Shown piece after piece: positions 25,471 through 38,282 of a stretch of 64,000 nt of DNA. Under the pieces are notes generated by a model. That model was not told the DNA's origin and did not search any database. It was given only the letters and a program-made list of their open reading frames with translations. Each line of letters starts with the position of its first letter. Positions within the stretch are counted from its first letter, which is position 1. The position numbers and the translations under genes are program-made. Origin of the DNA: Chimonanthus salicifolius (lineage: Eukaryota > Streptophyta > Magnoliopsida > Laurales > Calycanthaceae); contig CM023535.1 of NCBI GenBank assembly GCA_013350335.1, positions 35,062,991 to 35,126,990 on the forward strand, given 5' to 3'.

Positions 25471-27115
25471 AAACATGGGGACACCTTGACGAGGCTTTGC
25501 CGTCAAGGGGGATACTATATTTTATGATGATACGGTGGATGGGTGGGACACATGACATAGGCACCCATGGCATGGCATTCATCATATGTTTATTATATTA
25601 TTGTTGGTATGCATGTTATCACTAACCCATGTGCTAGCCCTACTCGGAATCCTACTGGGCGCGTTGACTAACGTCCTACTTCTACCCTATCTGATGACGC
25701 AGGAGATGACGGAAACGATGGACACGCCGGGAGCCAAGCTTAGGAGCTTGGGAAGCGGATATCTAGTTTTATTTAAGTTTCATTTTGGAGATGTAATTTA
25801 AAGTAGCTTAGCTCCTCGGACTGTATAATTTATATTTCTTGCTATGGTTTGGACTGCATTATGGACAATATCGTTTTGAGGCATAAATGTGAACATAGGG
25901 GTATTTTGGTAAGTTAATGTTGTATCTTCCCTTCTATCTAAAAACCGGTAGGATAGACTCTATTATCATGTTCCGCATTCAGTTAATTTCCGCGAGCTTA
26001 CTTTCTATGCGTGAACCGTTCTCGTGGACTTAGTTCCGTGCACGCGTGGGGTTGGCCAGTTAAGGGTCGGGCTTTAGAAATTCAGACTTAACTCGCGTCG
26101 TGACGTCCACGCCCGTTGTCACTTTTGTTTTTTAAAAAAAAAATAGACTCTGATTTCGGTGAAAATGGGGCGGGCGTTATAAGTCTTACCGTCAAGGGGG
26201 ATATGACATCATAATGGTAGGGATGATGGGTGGGATTCATAACACAGACACCCATGGCATGGCATTCACTTTTATAGTTTCATTATATGATTGTCTTCCA
26301 TTTTTCACTATATCATTATCAGTATGCTTGTTATCACTAATCCATGTGCTAGCCCTACTCGGAGTCCTACTGGGCGCGTGGTCTAACGCCCTACTTCTAC
26401 CCTTGCTGATGATGCAGGAAATGCTGGAGCAGAAGGACGAGACGGGAGCCAAGCTTAGGAGCTTGGGGAGGCGGACTGGTTACTTTATTTAAGTTTATTT
26501 TAGGAAGTGTATTTGAGTAGCCTAGCTTGTTGGAAATGTAATAATTTAGACTTATTGCTATGTTTTGGATGTTATTGTAGACATATGATGTTATGGTATT
26601 TTAGTAATTAAACGATGAAATCTTCCCTGCTATCTAGAAAAATTGGTTGGATAGTATCTATTATCATTCCGCATTTAATGTATTATTCCTCGAACTTACT
26701 TCTACGTGTGAACCATTCTCCGTGGACTCCGTTCCACACACCCATAGGGTTGGCCAGTTAAGGGCCGGGCTTTAGAAGCTCGGACTTAACTCGTATCATG
26801 ACGTCTGCGCCCTTTGTCACTTAAAAAAAAGGGCGGGCGTTACATCTCATGGGATGGAAACCCAAGGGGACACGTTGGGAACCAAAGAGGTTTCTTGGTT
26901 TGGCCAAGAGACTCCTTGGTTGGATACAAGCATTAATGAGGGAATTGGGAGGATTATGGGGTTGGTTTACAAAGGGGTACACTCCACCCCCCTTTGGCCG
27001 ATCCTTTCTCTTCCAAAAAAAGAGAATTCCCAATCTCTCTCTCTTTCATCTCTCTCAACTACATACTTTGGCCGAGTGGATCTCGTTGGAACCAAGAGAT
27101 TGTCTTCTCTTCTCA

Positions 27116-27147
<32 letters not shown>

Positions 27148-27639
27148 CCATTTTCCGCTTACACTTAGGGAAATCGGTGAAGGAACAAGGAAGGAGAAGG
27201 ACTGAAGAGTAAAGTTCAGACTTAAAAAAAAAAAAAGGAGATGTGGAAAGAGGTATGTCTCATATTTATTAAGATGGGAATGGGTGTAGAAAATATGTCA
27301 AGAACTTATATGAATGAAAGAAACTAAGGGAACCATGGTTTTGGCTATGGAATGGCCGAAACCATGGGGTCCATATTTGATTGAGATATTTGTGCGTCCA
27401 ACTGTTTATAAGGCCATGAACTTGAAATCCATTCCAGGAATGATTAAATGGTTGAAACAAACGTGGAAGGAATGTTGTAATACTAAGATTGGGAGAAGAA
27501 TGGACAAGACCTTAGTTTGGTTAGTGAGTAGAATATATACACTGACTTTAAAATATGGATGACATTATATATGTTTTAAATGATAAGGAAATAACTTCCA
27601 AGAGGAAGGGTCAAGCCAAACATCAAACAAAAAAGGACT

Positions 27640-27832
27640 GTCCACGGGTGTGCACTGTCTGCTGGACAGTTTCGACCGTCCGCAGGATAGGTTTCGACCG
27701 TCTGCGGAAGGGTAACGGACAAGGGATTCTATGTTGTCTGCGGACGAATTTCACTGTCTGCAGAAGGGTTCCTATCGTCCGCGGATGGGTTTCCATCGTC
27801 CGCGGGACTGGTAATGGACTGGACATGGTGTA
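27640..27832. repeat. G+C-rich minisatellite of L1, left part
   Basis: Degenerate units built on CGTCCGCGGA/GACGG with GGGTTTC between them. The array is cut by element C at 27837/27838 and resumes at 61757. Confidence 0.8.
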
Positions 27833-27837
27833 GTCTG

Positions 27838-30488
27838 TGTAATACCCCATATTTTTTTGAGTTATAAATATTTACAAAATTTGCCATTGAATTTGTGAAT
27901 TAAAGGATATGAACTGAAGATGGGTAAGTTGTGGGGTCATTTGTCCAATTAAGACCCAATGTGCATGTTATAAGGTTCAATTTAAAATAAATGGGTAAGA
28001 TGTGTTTAATGGGTCAAGGTTGTTATTTGGGTCAAAATGCCCAAAAGGGACCCAATGGGTCATGGTTGACTTGGTTGACCACCAAGTGAGTCCAAGTTTA
28101 ACTTGGTTGGGGCTGATTTGAGTTGGAAATGGAATCAAATGGTTGAGTTGAATTAAATGGTTGAGTTGAATTAAATGTTTGAGTTGAATTAATTGGATGA
28201 GTTGAGTTAAGTGAGTTAAATAAATTTGAATTAAATTTATTTGAGAAGTGAGTTGGATGGAAAGGTTTTGGGGTTACATATTTCAAATTCAACAATGGGT
28301 ACACGTTGGAGGGGGGGGGGGGGAAAGTTTCATCTCATAGATGAAACCCCCAAGGTAATCATCAATGAGTATGAACGGTTTTGTGGTCCAAGCCAAGGCA
28401 AGGCCCCATGGATGAAACTCCCAAATGGGAATTAAATGGAGAGGTGAGGAGTTTCTTGTTTCAAAATTCAAATCAAGATAGAACACCAAAAGGAGGGGGA
28501 CGGTCTAATGTGCTACACAAGCCAAGAAGGCAAACTGTTGGGCACAAGGAGTTTCATCTCATGGATGAAACTCCCACAGGGGGAATTAAAGGGAGAAGTG
28601 GCGGTTACACAAGGCAAGCTAAGGCTTTACCGTTGGAGCCTTTGGGAGTTTCATCTCATGGATGAAATCCCCAAGTGGAGTATTAGTGAGGGAGATTATG
28701 GAATGGGAGTTACACATTGGGAGCGCCAACGTTATCACCTTTGGGCCGACCCTAGTAATCAAGGAAAAGACTAATCTTGCAATTCTCTCCCTCTCTCCTT
28801 CTTGGCTGATGTCTTTCCCTCAAAACATTTATTGGCCAACCAGCACTCTAGGAAAAGGAAGATCAAACACTTAGAGAATTTTGTCATGTTCTCTCCCTTC
28901 CTCTCAAGGCCGATTCTCCTCTCAAGACCAAAAAGGACTTAGAATAATTTGATCTCAAGCTTCTCTCTCTCAATCCATATCACTTGGCCGAACCACTTCG
29001 AGGGGTTTCCAGCAAGGTCAGCTCGGCTAACGATCAATAAGGAAAGGAAAAAGAGGCTAAGGAAGGAAAGGAGCAAGAAGGACTGAAAGAAAACTGGAGG
29101 AGACCAGGAATTGGTAAGTGCTCGATAAATTGCAAAAATAGGGAAAAAGTGGTCAAGGACAATGGTCGAACCCTAGTTTTTATTATGGATGAAAGAACCA
29201 ATGATGAACCATAGGGTTCGGCCATGTTGTATGGCCGAACAGGAAAGAGTTAAGGAAGTTTTATGGGTTTAAAGTGATTAACGAAGAAATGAGGAAGTAA
29301 TGGATCAAATGAAGGATTAAATCAAATAGGTGAGGTTCGGCCATAGTGTATGGCCGAACCCCACAATTTGTGTTTTTGGACTTAGACACTGTTACAAATC
29401 AAATGGGTTGTTGGTTTGACTCATGGATATGTTATAAGGTAACGGGACTACACAAAGGGGGCACGATCATGATCGGTTGCCGGATTAAAAGCTCAAGGAC
29501 ACCTTAGTTGTCTTGGGTAGGATTCTACTTTCTTTGAAACCGTGGTTATGTATGTTGGTTTTATCTTATTTTAATGAGTTATGTTTTAAAATAATATGTT
29601 ACAAATATATGGATTTAATGCTATATTTATCATATAAAATAGCATGGAATTCATTAGCATCTCATGCATGGCATGGGGTGAAGGTTATGTGACCGGAGGG
29701 GCCACACTCCGTCGGGGCATCCGAAAAACCTATGTGGGGGTACCTTGATGATGAGAATCCCATCAAGAGATAACTGGAGGGGCCACACTCTGTTGGGGCG
29801 TCCGAAAGACCTAAGTGGGGGTACCTTGATGATGAGAATCCCATCAAGAGGATACATTTGATTATGATGGGTGGGACTCACTGCATACATGGCATGGCAT
29901 GATTTTACAAGGTTTTGATGTTATATTATTTATATGCATGTCTTATACTAACCATGTGTTAGCCATACTTAGAATTTCTACTGGGCGCGTTGTTCTAACG
30001 CCCTACTTCTACCCTAATGAATGAAATAGGAAAAGAAGGAAATGATGATCGTTAACGGAGTCAAGCATAACAACTTTGGAATGCTTATTGTTATTTTATT
30101 AAGTTACTCAAGGACATGTAATTTGAGTAGTTAGACTTCGGCATGTAATAATTTAGATATTGCTATGGTTTGTGAATGGTTTGGTATGGATATTTAATTT
30201 AAGTTAATTTGATTAAGTGACTAAGTACTTTGCTATCTAAAAGAAATGGACTAGAGTTAGGTTCTATTATAATCCGCAGTTTATGTTATATTCCGCAAAG
30301 ATTATAAATTATTATGTGTGAACCGTTTTCATGGACTTAGTCCATGCACACATAGGGTTGGCCAGTTAAGGGTCGGACTTTAGAAGTCCCGACTTAGCTC
30401 GCGTCGTGACGTTCCGCTCTCTATCACTTTTTAAAAAAAATAGACTCTGATTTTCAGAAAGTAAGTGGAAAAAGGGCGGGGTGTTATA
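27838..30488 (+). mobile_element. 5' LTR of element C (2651 bp)
   Basis: It begins TGTAATACCCCATATTTTT. The end reads GGGGTGTTATA, with the terminal CA changed to TA. Repeated GTTTCATCTCATGGATGAAAC-type palindromes lie at 28325-28680. Donor-like GTAAG at 29114, GGTTCGGCCA hairpins near 29216 and 29336, two cassette units (29690-29850), an acceptor-like AG at 30029 and the 3' hairpin near 30370. Confidence 0.9.
29690..29850 (+). repeat. Tandem hairpin units of C, 2 copies (about 82 bp)
   Basis: Each has GGAGGGGCCACACTCCGT (an inverted repeat GGAG...CTCC), CGGGGC(A/G)TCCGAAA, and the stem CTTGATG/CATCAAG (29744-29750/29761-29767 in the first). It sits in the same frame as the CCGGAGTCCATGCTCCG units of A but with largely different sequence. 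Confidence 0.88.
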
Positions 30489-30490
30489 CT

Positions 30491-30502
30491 TGGTATCAGA
30501 GT
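30491..30502 (+). other. Primer binding site of C
   Basis: TGGTATCAGAGT lies 2 nt after the LTR. The last base is T where A and B have C, one more decay mark. Confidence 0.85.
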
Positions 30503-30895
30503 GAAACGGGAAGATTGAATCTTTCGAAGTAAGATTAAGACGGTTTCATGTCTCACTGACAGATAAGAATCCCAACTGACCGACTCTTCGGAGTCCACTA
30601 CATGGGGGCCGGATTAATTTACTTCGTTACACTCAGACTGAACATTCAACCTGAGAACAACAATGAAAGATAGCAAAGGAAGTACAGTCAAAATAATTGG
30701 ATTTATCAAACATAACAAAATAGGATATATTTCCCCGATATTCCCAAATTGAGAAACAAACAATAGGTACTTAGGAATTTTTCCCCAAAAACAAAGAAAA
30801 ACCAAGAGTGCTTATTTGGAAATCTCCCCAGAATTGTGAAAACACAAACTGTACGAGGAAACTAAGTCAATAATGTTTTCATGACTTAGGAAAAA

Positions 30896-30995
30896 ATGGC
30901 TCCAAAGAGAAAGACCCGATAGAACCAGAAAGGAAAGGAAAAAATGGTACAAACCTCTCAACATGAGAAGGAGATAGAAAAATCTCAACATGAGA
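30896..30995 (+). pseudogene. gag: gag of C, first 100 bp (cut by L3c)
   Basis: ATG at 30896 follows CTTAGGAAAAA and codes MAPKRKTR, equivalent to MPPKRRTR in A and B. A TAG follows at codon 9. A repeated CTCAACATGAGA word (acidic, Gln/His/Glu-rich) precedes the L3c insertion at 30995/30996. The frame picks up at 50754. Confidence 0.8.
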
Positions 30996-31869
30996 TGTAA
31001 CACCCCAATTTCTCAAAGATATGAATATTTACGAAAATGCCACTGGATTGGTAAATTTAATAGATGTTATTGTAAATGAGAAAATGGTGGGGCCCATTGT
31101 TCAAATTAAGACCCTATGAACATATTATAAGGATCAAATTTAAGTAAATGGGTAATGTACATCAAATTGGGTCAAAATGGTTAATTGGGTCAAAGGACCC
31201 AATTGGGACCCAATGGGTCATAATGAACTTGTTTGACCATTGGGTGAGCCCAAATTTAATGGGGTTAAGCTGAATTGATTGGAAATTAAAAAGAGGATAA
31301 ATGGGTAGGCATGATGCAAGTATGTAAACCACATGCAAATGGCTAAAACACCCATAAATGGGTCATGGCGTCAAATTGGATCCATGGGCTAAATGGGGAC
31401 CCAATGGGTCGAGTTGACCATGTTGACCATGATTCACCATGTGTACCCTCAAGTGAGCTCAAATATGAGTTAAATCAGGTTGAGTTGGGACTGAAGTGAG
31501 TTGGATTTGAATTAAATGGTTGAGTTGACTCAAGTGCATTAAATGAATGGCATTTAATGTAGTGAGCTGAGCTAATGAGTTGGGTGAGTTAAATTGGAAA
31601 TCAAAGGGGTCTTGAGTTCAAGTGAGTCAAAGGGGAGGAGAAGAGTTGTCTTGATCTTAAACAACCCAAAACAAGTCCCACACGTTGGTGGGTTGGAATT
31701 AAGTTTTGATGCATGAAAACCAATGAAATGAGATAAAAATCTCAAGGGAATTTGGAGGGTTTCCATCTCATATGGAAACCCAAGGCTCCAACGTTGGGAG
31801 TGCCAAGGGATACCTTGGTTGGCAGCAAATGTCTCCTTGGTTTGATCAAGGATTGATGAGAAGTAATGA

Positions 31870-34748
31870 TGTAATAGCCCGAATTTTTGAATCAATATAT
31901 ATTTGGCATTTATTGATTTTAATTTGAATTTAACATGATGGAATACCAAATGGATCAAAAGTTGGGACAAGGGTCCAAGAATGGTCCAATGGGCCATGGA
32001 TTGGATGAAATCCATTTAATGGGTCAATGAGGACTAATCGGGTCAAGGATGGTCAAATTGGGCCCAATACTAATTTGGGACCCAATGGACCCAATTGAGG
32101 TAAGCCTAAGGTAAGGAAGGAATTTAATTGGGCCATGGGCCCAATGTCTACCCAATAAACCATGAATTGGAATTAATACAATTAATGGGTCAATGGTAAG
32201 TAATTGGGTCAAGATAGTCAATTTGGGTCAAAGGGCCATATTGGACCCAATGGTGATCCAATTAAGATAAATTAAATAGATTAGATAATTATAAAACTAT
32301 CTAAGTTAAGATGTATCAAGATTAAGTAATATGGCCAAATGGGACCCACCTCCACCTCACCCATTGAGGTGGCGTGTGGACCAAGGAAAAAGTGGGGCCA
32401 ACCATCATGGTTTACTTGGTCAACCATGGATAAATTTAAGAAGACTAAGGTTGATTAAGGTAAATTAAATTGATTAAAATTATTGTAAAATTATCTAAGT
32501 TAAAATCAATGGAATTAAAATAACATGGCCAAGTGGGGCCCACCTCCACCTCATCAAGTGACGTGGCGGGTGGGGTAGGTATAGGTGGGGGCCATCCACC
32601 ATGGTTGACTTGGTCAACCATGGGTGGATTTATTAGATAGATAATTTAATGGAATTAAATTGGATGGAAATTAATTAACCTAAGTGAGGACTTAACTTAA
32701 CTAATTAGGTTGATTAATTAGGGTCAACATAGACAAGTCAAAGAGGACAAGGGAGCCATGCTTGGTGGTTGGGTCTCAACCACCACCACCAAAGTCAAGC
32801 TAGCCCATGCTTGGTTGGTGAGGAAGTTAATGTTTGAGTGAAGGCTACTCTAACCATCTCCATCTCATTTCAAACAAACATTTTTCACTCTATCTCTCCT
32901 TCCCACTCTCAAAAACCATCCCATGCATTGGAAGAAAGAAAAAGAGAAGAAAACTTAGAAGAAGAAGAGAAGAAAAGAGAAGGACAGAGCAAGCCTTGGT
33001 CCACCCCTTCAAGATCAAATGCTAAGATCTTGTTTTCCATCACCTTCCCCTCTCCCTCTCTCAATCTAACCCCATCTACCATAGCCGATCCAAGCATATC
33101 TCATCGTTGATCTAGCTCATCTTAACCGTACATCAAGGAGAAGAAGAGAAGAGAAGACTAAGGAGAGCAAGAGGAGAAGCAAAGAGAGACCGGAGGAGTC
33201 GTCGGGTGGTAAGATTTTCTTAAAACAAGATTTTATTTTTTTAGGATATGGAATCCATTTCTTAGACTAAATGTGACCAAAAACGTTGTGGGCCATGGAT
33301 CTAAGATCCATCCAATGGTAGGATAAGGAATGGATAAAATGGAGGAATGGATTAAGTAATGGATTAGGGATGTTAAGTATTTAAAATAATTGTTATGGAT
33401 TTGTGAGGAAACTTTGGGCCATAGGGTTCGGCCATGTACCATGGCCGAACCCCATGGTGGCAAATTAAATGATGGATGATGGAAGTATGGAAAAATATGG
33501 AGAAAAGGTTAGATTTCCTAAATGCAAAGTAATTGATGATTTTATTAAGGTTAGAAGGTTTGAAATGTTGGAGAATGATTTATGATAATTAGTTTTCAAG
33601 TGATTTAAAATAGGTGATTTTAAATAGGGTTTAAAGGCATAGAATGGAATGAATGGATGACCATAGGGTTCGGCCATGTAGCATAGCCGAACCCCATGGT
33701 AAATAATAGGTAATTTATTAAGATTATAAGGTTTAAAGATAATGGAGAAGAATGATAGATTTAAATGGATTTATTGAGTATAGAATGTGATGTTTAAATG
33801 GGATGAAAATGGTGATGTAAATAGATGATTTAATTCAAATGGGGGTATGATGTTTTAAAGAAATGATGAACCATAGGGTTTGGCCATACAAGGTGGCCAT
33901 GCTCCGTCGGTGTGACCGAGAATCAGACATGGGGATAGCCTGAGGGCTATAACCGGAGTCCATGCTCCGTCGGGGCGACCGAGAATCAAACATGGGGATA
34001 GTTCTATAACCGGAGTCCATGCTCCGTCGGGGCGACCGAGAAGCAAACATGGGGATAATACATTGTATGATCATACGGATGATGGGTGGGACACATGACA
34101 TAGGCACCCATGGCATAGCATTCATTACATGCTTATTTTGTTATATTTTATTGTATCGGTATGCGTGTTATCACTAATCCATGTGCTAGCCCTACTCGGA
34201 GTCCTACTGGGCGCGTTGACTAACGACCTACTTCTACCGTAGCTGATGACGCAAGGGATGGCGGAAGTGGTGGACATGATAGGAGCCAAGCTTAGGAGCT
34301 TGGGAAGCGCAGTCTTAGTTTATTTACGTTTACATTTTGGAGATGTAATTTTAAAGTAACTTAGCTTGTCGGGTTGTATAAATTTACATTTCTTGCGATG
34401 GTTTGGACGTTACTTATGGACAATTATATTTGATGATGTAAATATGATCATAGGGGCATTTTGGTAATTTAATGTTGTATCTTCCCTTCTATCTAAAAAC
34501 CGGTAGGATAGACTCGATTATCATGTTCCGCAATGATTATAATCCGCGAGCTTACTTCCTACGTGTGAACCATTCTCGTGGACTTAGTTCCGATCACGCG
34601 TGGGGTTGGCCAGTTAAGGGTCGGGCTTTAGAAGCTCGGATTTAACTCGCGTCGTGGCGTCCGTGCCTTCTTTCACTCTTCTGTTTCAAAAAAAAAAAAA
34701 ATAGACTCTGATTTTCGGAAAGCGGGTGAAAAATGGGCGAGCCTTACA
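31870..34748 (+). mobile_element. 5' LTR of B (2879 bp, internally deleted)
   Basis: It begins TGTAATAGCCCGAATTTTTG and ends GAGCCTTACA. Against the 3' LTR it lacks the stretch matching 45996-47244. The junction at 33898/33899 joins a GGTTCGGCCA-type hairpin to the middle of the first cassette unit, with CC shared at the break. Donor-like GTAAG at 33209; acceptor-like GCAAG|G at 34255. Confidence 0.92.
33899..34050 (+). repeat. Tandem CCGGAGTCCATGCTCCG units in the 5' LTR of B
   Basis: One unit truncated by the deletion, then two full ones, followed by GAAGCAAACATGGGG. They match 47245-47395 in the 3' LTR. Confidence 0.9.
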
Positions 34749-34750
34749 GT

Positions 34751-34762
34751 TGGTATCAGAGC
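34751..34762 (+). other. Primer binding site of B
   Basis: TGGTATCAGAGC lies 2 nt after the LTR end; initiator-Met tRNA type. Confidence 0.9.
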
Positions 34763-35214
34763 GAAATCGAAAGAATGAATCTCTCTAAGTATGATTAAGA
34801 CGGTTGCATGTGTCACGGACAGCCAAGAATCCCAACTGACTGACTCTTCGGAGTCCGCTGCACGGGGGTCGGATTAATCTACTTCGATTAACTCAGACTA
34901 AAACATTCAATCTGAACGCCACATTTGACGTAAGAAAATGATAGGAAGGGAAGTACAATCATTATAACATTGATAGGTTTATCAAACGTAAGAACATTTC
35001 CCCCAATTTCACAAAAATGGACAAACATAGCTAAATGGGAAGTTTTCCCAAACCAAGTATGCTCATTTGGCAACTTTCCTCAAATGAACTATACTTGATT
35101 GATAATTCTCCCCCAAATTGAAGGAAATATTTGATACTTAGGAAAATTGTTCTGAACTATGAACATGCCAATATTATGAAGGAACTAAGTCAATATTTTT
35201 CAATGACTTAGGAA

Positions 35215-36213
35215 ATGCCGCCAAAAAGAAGAACCCGGCGCAACCCACGGGTAGAGAAAGAGGTAACACCCCCTCGTCAGGACGAGGAAGTACGACCACC
35301 ACCTCATACAGCCGAAGGACAAAATAGTATAAACATAGAAGGTGTACCTCCCGAGTTAAGAGACAGAGTCCAAGCGGCAGTCGCTTCTGCTCTCCAACAA
35401 CACTTAAGCGGCAATGCGACCGCCAGCGACTCCAGTAAACGGAAGATGGTCAAGGACTTCCAACAACAGCGCCCTCCCTACTTCAAGGGAAAAGAAGGGG
35501 CTGTGGGAGCGGAGAACTGGTTAAAGAGGATCAATCAAATCTTGAATTTGCTCCAGGTTTCCAGTCCCACTGATAAGATATTACTGGCCACATCCCAACT
35601 GATCGAGGATGCTAGTAGTTGGTGGGAAGTGGTAGAAAAGCAACATACGCTAGTACCGGAAAGAGAAAGGACCCCATGACATGGTAGTGGTTCTCAGCCA
35701 CCTTCCTAGAACATTTTTTTCCGGAGGAAGAAAGAGAGAGCCAGACTGAAGCCTTCATCTCATTGGTACAAGGCAACATGACAGTGGCCGAGTATCACAG
35801 AGAATTTCTTAAGTTAGTCTATCTATGCGTTCTATATGGTGGATACTGAACACCGAAGGGCCCGCAAGTTTGAACGGGACCTTCGGCCAAGCATCAAGAC
35901 TAGAGTGACCATTTTCAAAGAGCCCACACTGGCAGGGGTGGTTAGCAGGGCCACCATCGCAGAACGGGAACTAAATGAGATAGTGCGGATCGACAACCGT
36001 CGAGGGCAGGATGGACGAGGTACATTCCAACCCAACAAGAAGTTCCGCCCGAATCCTAGCATGCCCTCACCCTCCACGGGATCTACTTGGGGCTTTCGCC
36101 CCAGTCAGCCTTCTACATCAGCATCAGTCACACAGGTTCCCCGGGGTGGGAACACCTGTTATCAGTGTGGCCAACAGGGCCACTACAAGAGAGAGTGTCC
36201 ACAGACTAGCTGA
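35215..36213 (+). pseudogene. gag: gag of element B
   Basis: Starts MPPKRRTRRNP, as in A. The N-terminal and middle gag domain is open to about 35670 (154 codons). One base is then lost near 35674, a TAG appears at 35685-35687 in the original frame, and one base gained near 35816 puts the frame back. The rest (35836-36213) ends in the zinc knuckle CYQCGQQGHYKREC. TGA at 36211-36213 replaces the CGA (Arg) of element A and separates gag from pol; without it the two are one frame. Structural protein of the particle. Confidence 0.9.
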
Positions 36214-38282
36214 CCCTCCAACTTTAGGGGCCCTTTCCGCCCTCCAACTAGACCAACACAGTCGTGGGGAGGCAGAATACATAATCAGGCATGGCGGGTA
36301 CCAAACCCTGCGGGATCTGGACGACTCTTCACCATACCATCTCCAATAGCAGTGGACCGTTCAGTGATGCAAGGTATGGCTGTAATTGGTAGTTCCTATG
36401 CTGTTACTTTATTTGACTCTGGGGCATCACATTCATTCATATCTACTGCATTCATATCTGCCACGGGTACACTAGTACAAAACCTGTCCACATCACTCAC
36501 CATTGTATCCCCCGTCGGAGACACATCATTAGGACTAATATGTACGACATTGAATACGGAACTCGCGGGATTGAGATTCGAGTTCAATTATTTAGTAATC
36601 GATATGGCGGAATATGATGTCATATTTGGCATGGATTGGTTGACTATGTATCAGGCCCATATTGATTGCCATCTTCGTAGGGTGATATTTTGGTCACCCG
36701 AAGGAAAGCGGTACGTGGTACACGCTGACAGGCAGGGTATCCCTAGAAGGCTGCAGGAGGAATTGAACCATCTCACCTTGAACAGCCTCAGACTAGATAA
36801 GGCACCAATGGTTGAACTTCCAGCGGTAGTAGCAGATTTTGCCGAGGTATTCCCATTAGAACTCCCTGGTTTGCCACCCAAGAGGGAGATAGACTTTGAA
36901 ATAAAATTATACCCCAGCGCCGCTCCAGTATCCTTACCCCATTATAGGATGGCACCAGTTGAGATGACCGAGCTGAAGAAGCAAATTGATGAACTGCTCA
37001 GACTAGGCTTCATTCAGAACAGTACATCCGCATGGGGAGCCCCAGTGTTATTTGTGAAAAAGAAAGACGGTACCCTACGAATGTGTGTGGACTATAGGAA
37101 GTTAAACAAGCTGACTGTCAAGAATAAATATCCCCTACCTCGGATCGACGATTTGTTTGATCAACTTCGGGGTTCCTCTCATTTCTCCAAGATTGATCTG
37201 ATGTCCGGATATCATCAAATCCGGGTCAGAGAGGAGGACATAGAGAAAACAGCTTTCAGGACACGGTATGGTCTGTATGAGTATGTAGTCATGCCGTTTT
37301 GGCTTACTAATGCACCGGCGGTGTTCATGGACCTGATGAATAGGATATTCCGTCCTTACTTAGATCAGTTTGTGATCGTATTCATTGACGATATTCTGAT
37401 CTACTCCAAAAGTCAGAAGGAACATGCCGAGCACCTGCGGATAGTCCTAGACACGTTGAGGAAGAACCAATTGTATGCCAAAGCCAGCAAGTGTGAATTT
37501 TGGCTATCTGAAGTCAACTTCTTGGGGCATATCATATCGAAGGAAGGTATAGCCGTGGACCCGGCTAAGGTCGCAGCAGTCAAGGAATGGAAAGCACCGA
37601 CAAATATGACCGAGATCCGCAGTTTTCTGGGATTGGCCGGTTACTATCGGAAATTCATCATGGACTTCTCCAAGATTGCAGCTCCACTTACCCGACTCAG
37701 TCAGATAGGAGTCAAGTTTGAGTGGTCCAATCTGTGTAATCAAAGATTTAAGGAGCTAAAGGAGAGGCTTACGACCGCTCCTATTCTGATCTTGCCAGAA
37801 AGAGGCAGAAATTATGAGGTGTACTGTGATGCCTCCGGTGAGGGACTGGGGTGTACACTCAGTCAAGGTAATCGTGCAGTGGCGTACGGATCAAAACAGT
37901 TGAAAATTCATGAACGCCATTATCCCACACATGACCTAGAACTAGCAGCAGTGGTCTTCGCTCTCAAAATCTGGAGACACTACCTCTATGGTGAGAAATT
38001 CGAGGTGTTCTTGGATCACAAGAGCCTGAAATACTCATTTGATCAGAAAGAACTCAATATGAGACAGCGCAGATGGATGGAATATCTGGCGGATTATGAG
38101 TTCGCACTTCAGTACCATCCTAGCAAGGCGAACAAAGTTGCGGACGCTCTCAGCCGTTTGTCACATGCGACAGTAGCCAGCATGATCAGGACGGAATGGG
38201 AGGTACTAAATACCATCAGAGAATTTGAACTTTACCTCAATAATCATGGGACCATATATAATCTGATCATACGATCCCACAT
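36214..38282 (+). pseudogene. pol: pol part 1 of B: protease, RT, RNase H, integrase start
   Basis: An open frame covers 36352-38282 and runs into L5. Aspartic protease active site DSGA at 36415-36426. RT with [25 protein letters not shown] and the active-site pair in FIDDILIY (37387-37392). The motif MPFGLTNAP seen in A and C is MPFWLTNAP here (TGG at 37300-37302), a Gly-to-Trp change in a conserved RT loop. RNase H begins near VYCDASGEG, and its tail has DALSRLSH. The frame enters the integrase linker and is cut by L5 at 38282/38283. Confidence 0.93.

Larger units (their letters stand above)
9151..26181 (+). mobile_element. Full-length Tekay-like Ty3/gypsy element A (degenerate, split by L4)
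   Basis: Order: 5' LTR, tRNA-Met primer site, gag, protease, reverse transcriptase, RNase H, integrase, chromodomain, polypurine tract, 3' LTR. The two LTRs differ by eye at only a few positions per few hundred bases, apart from a TA microsatellite, so it is a fairly recent insertion into L2. The 5' terminus is damaged: the expected TGTAATAGCCTGAA is not intact before the sequence becomes recognisable at about 9161. No TSD could be found (3' flank AGTCT). Coding capacity is lost through a frameshift, three nonsense codons and the L4 insertion. Confidence 0.9.
22293..26181 (+). mobile_element. 3' LTR of element A (3889 bp)
   Basis: It begins TGTAATAGCCTGAATTTTT. The end reads GGGCGTTATA rather than GTTACA, a C-to-T change at the terminal CA. 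The order of parts is as in the 5' LTR, with hairpins near 23897, 24135, 24367 and 24636. It has three cassette units (25308-25468) where the 5' LTR has two, and a longer TA tract. Confidence 0.9.
2028..26844 (+). mobile_element. Solo LTR L2, split by L3a and element A
   Basis: It begins TGTAATGGCTAGAAATTTG and ends GGGCGGGCGTTACA, with a perfect TSD TCTCA (2023-2027 and 26845-26849). Its own sequence is 2028-2799, 6847-about 9150 and 26182-26844, about 3.7 kb. It is the same family as the minus-strand solo LTR L5, whose complement also starts TGTAATGGCCCGAAATTT. It carries three GGTTCGGCCA-type hairpins (7858-7894, 8134-8170 and about 8532-8570), a donor-like GTAAG at 7160 and an acceptor-like CAG|G at 26417. 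Confidence 0.9.
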
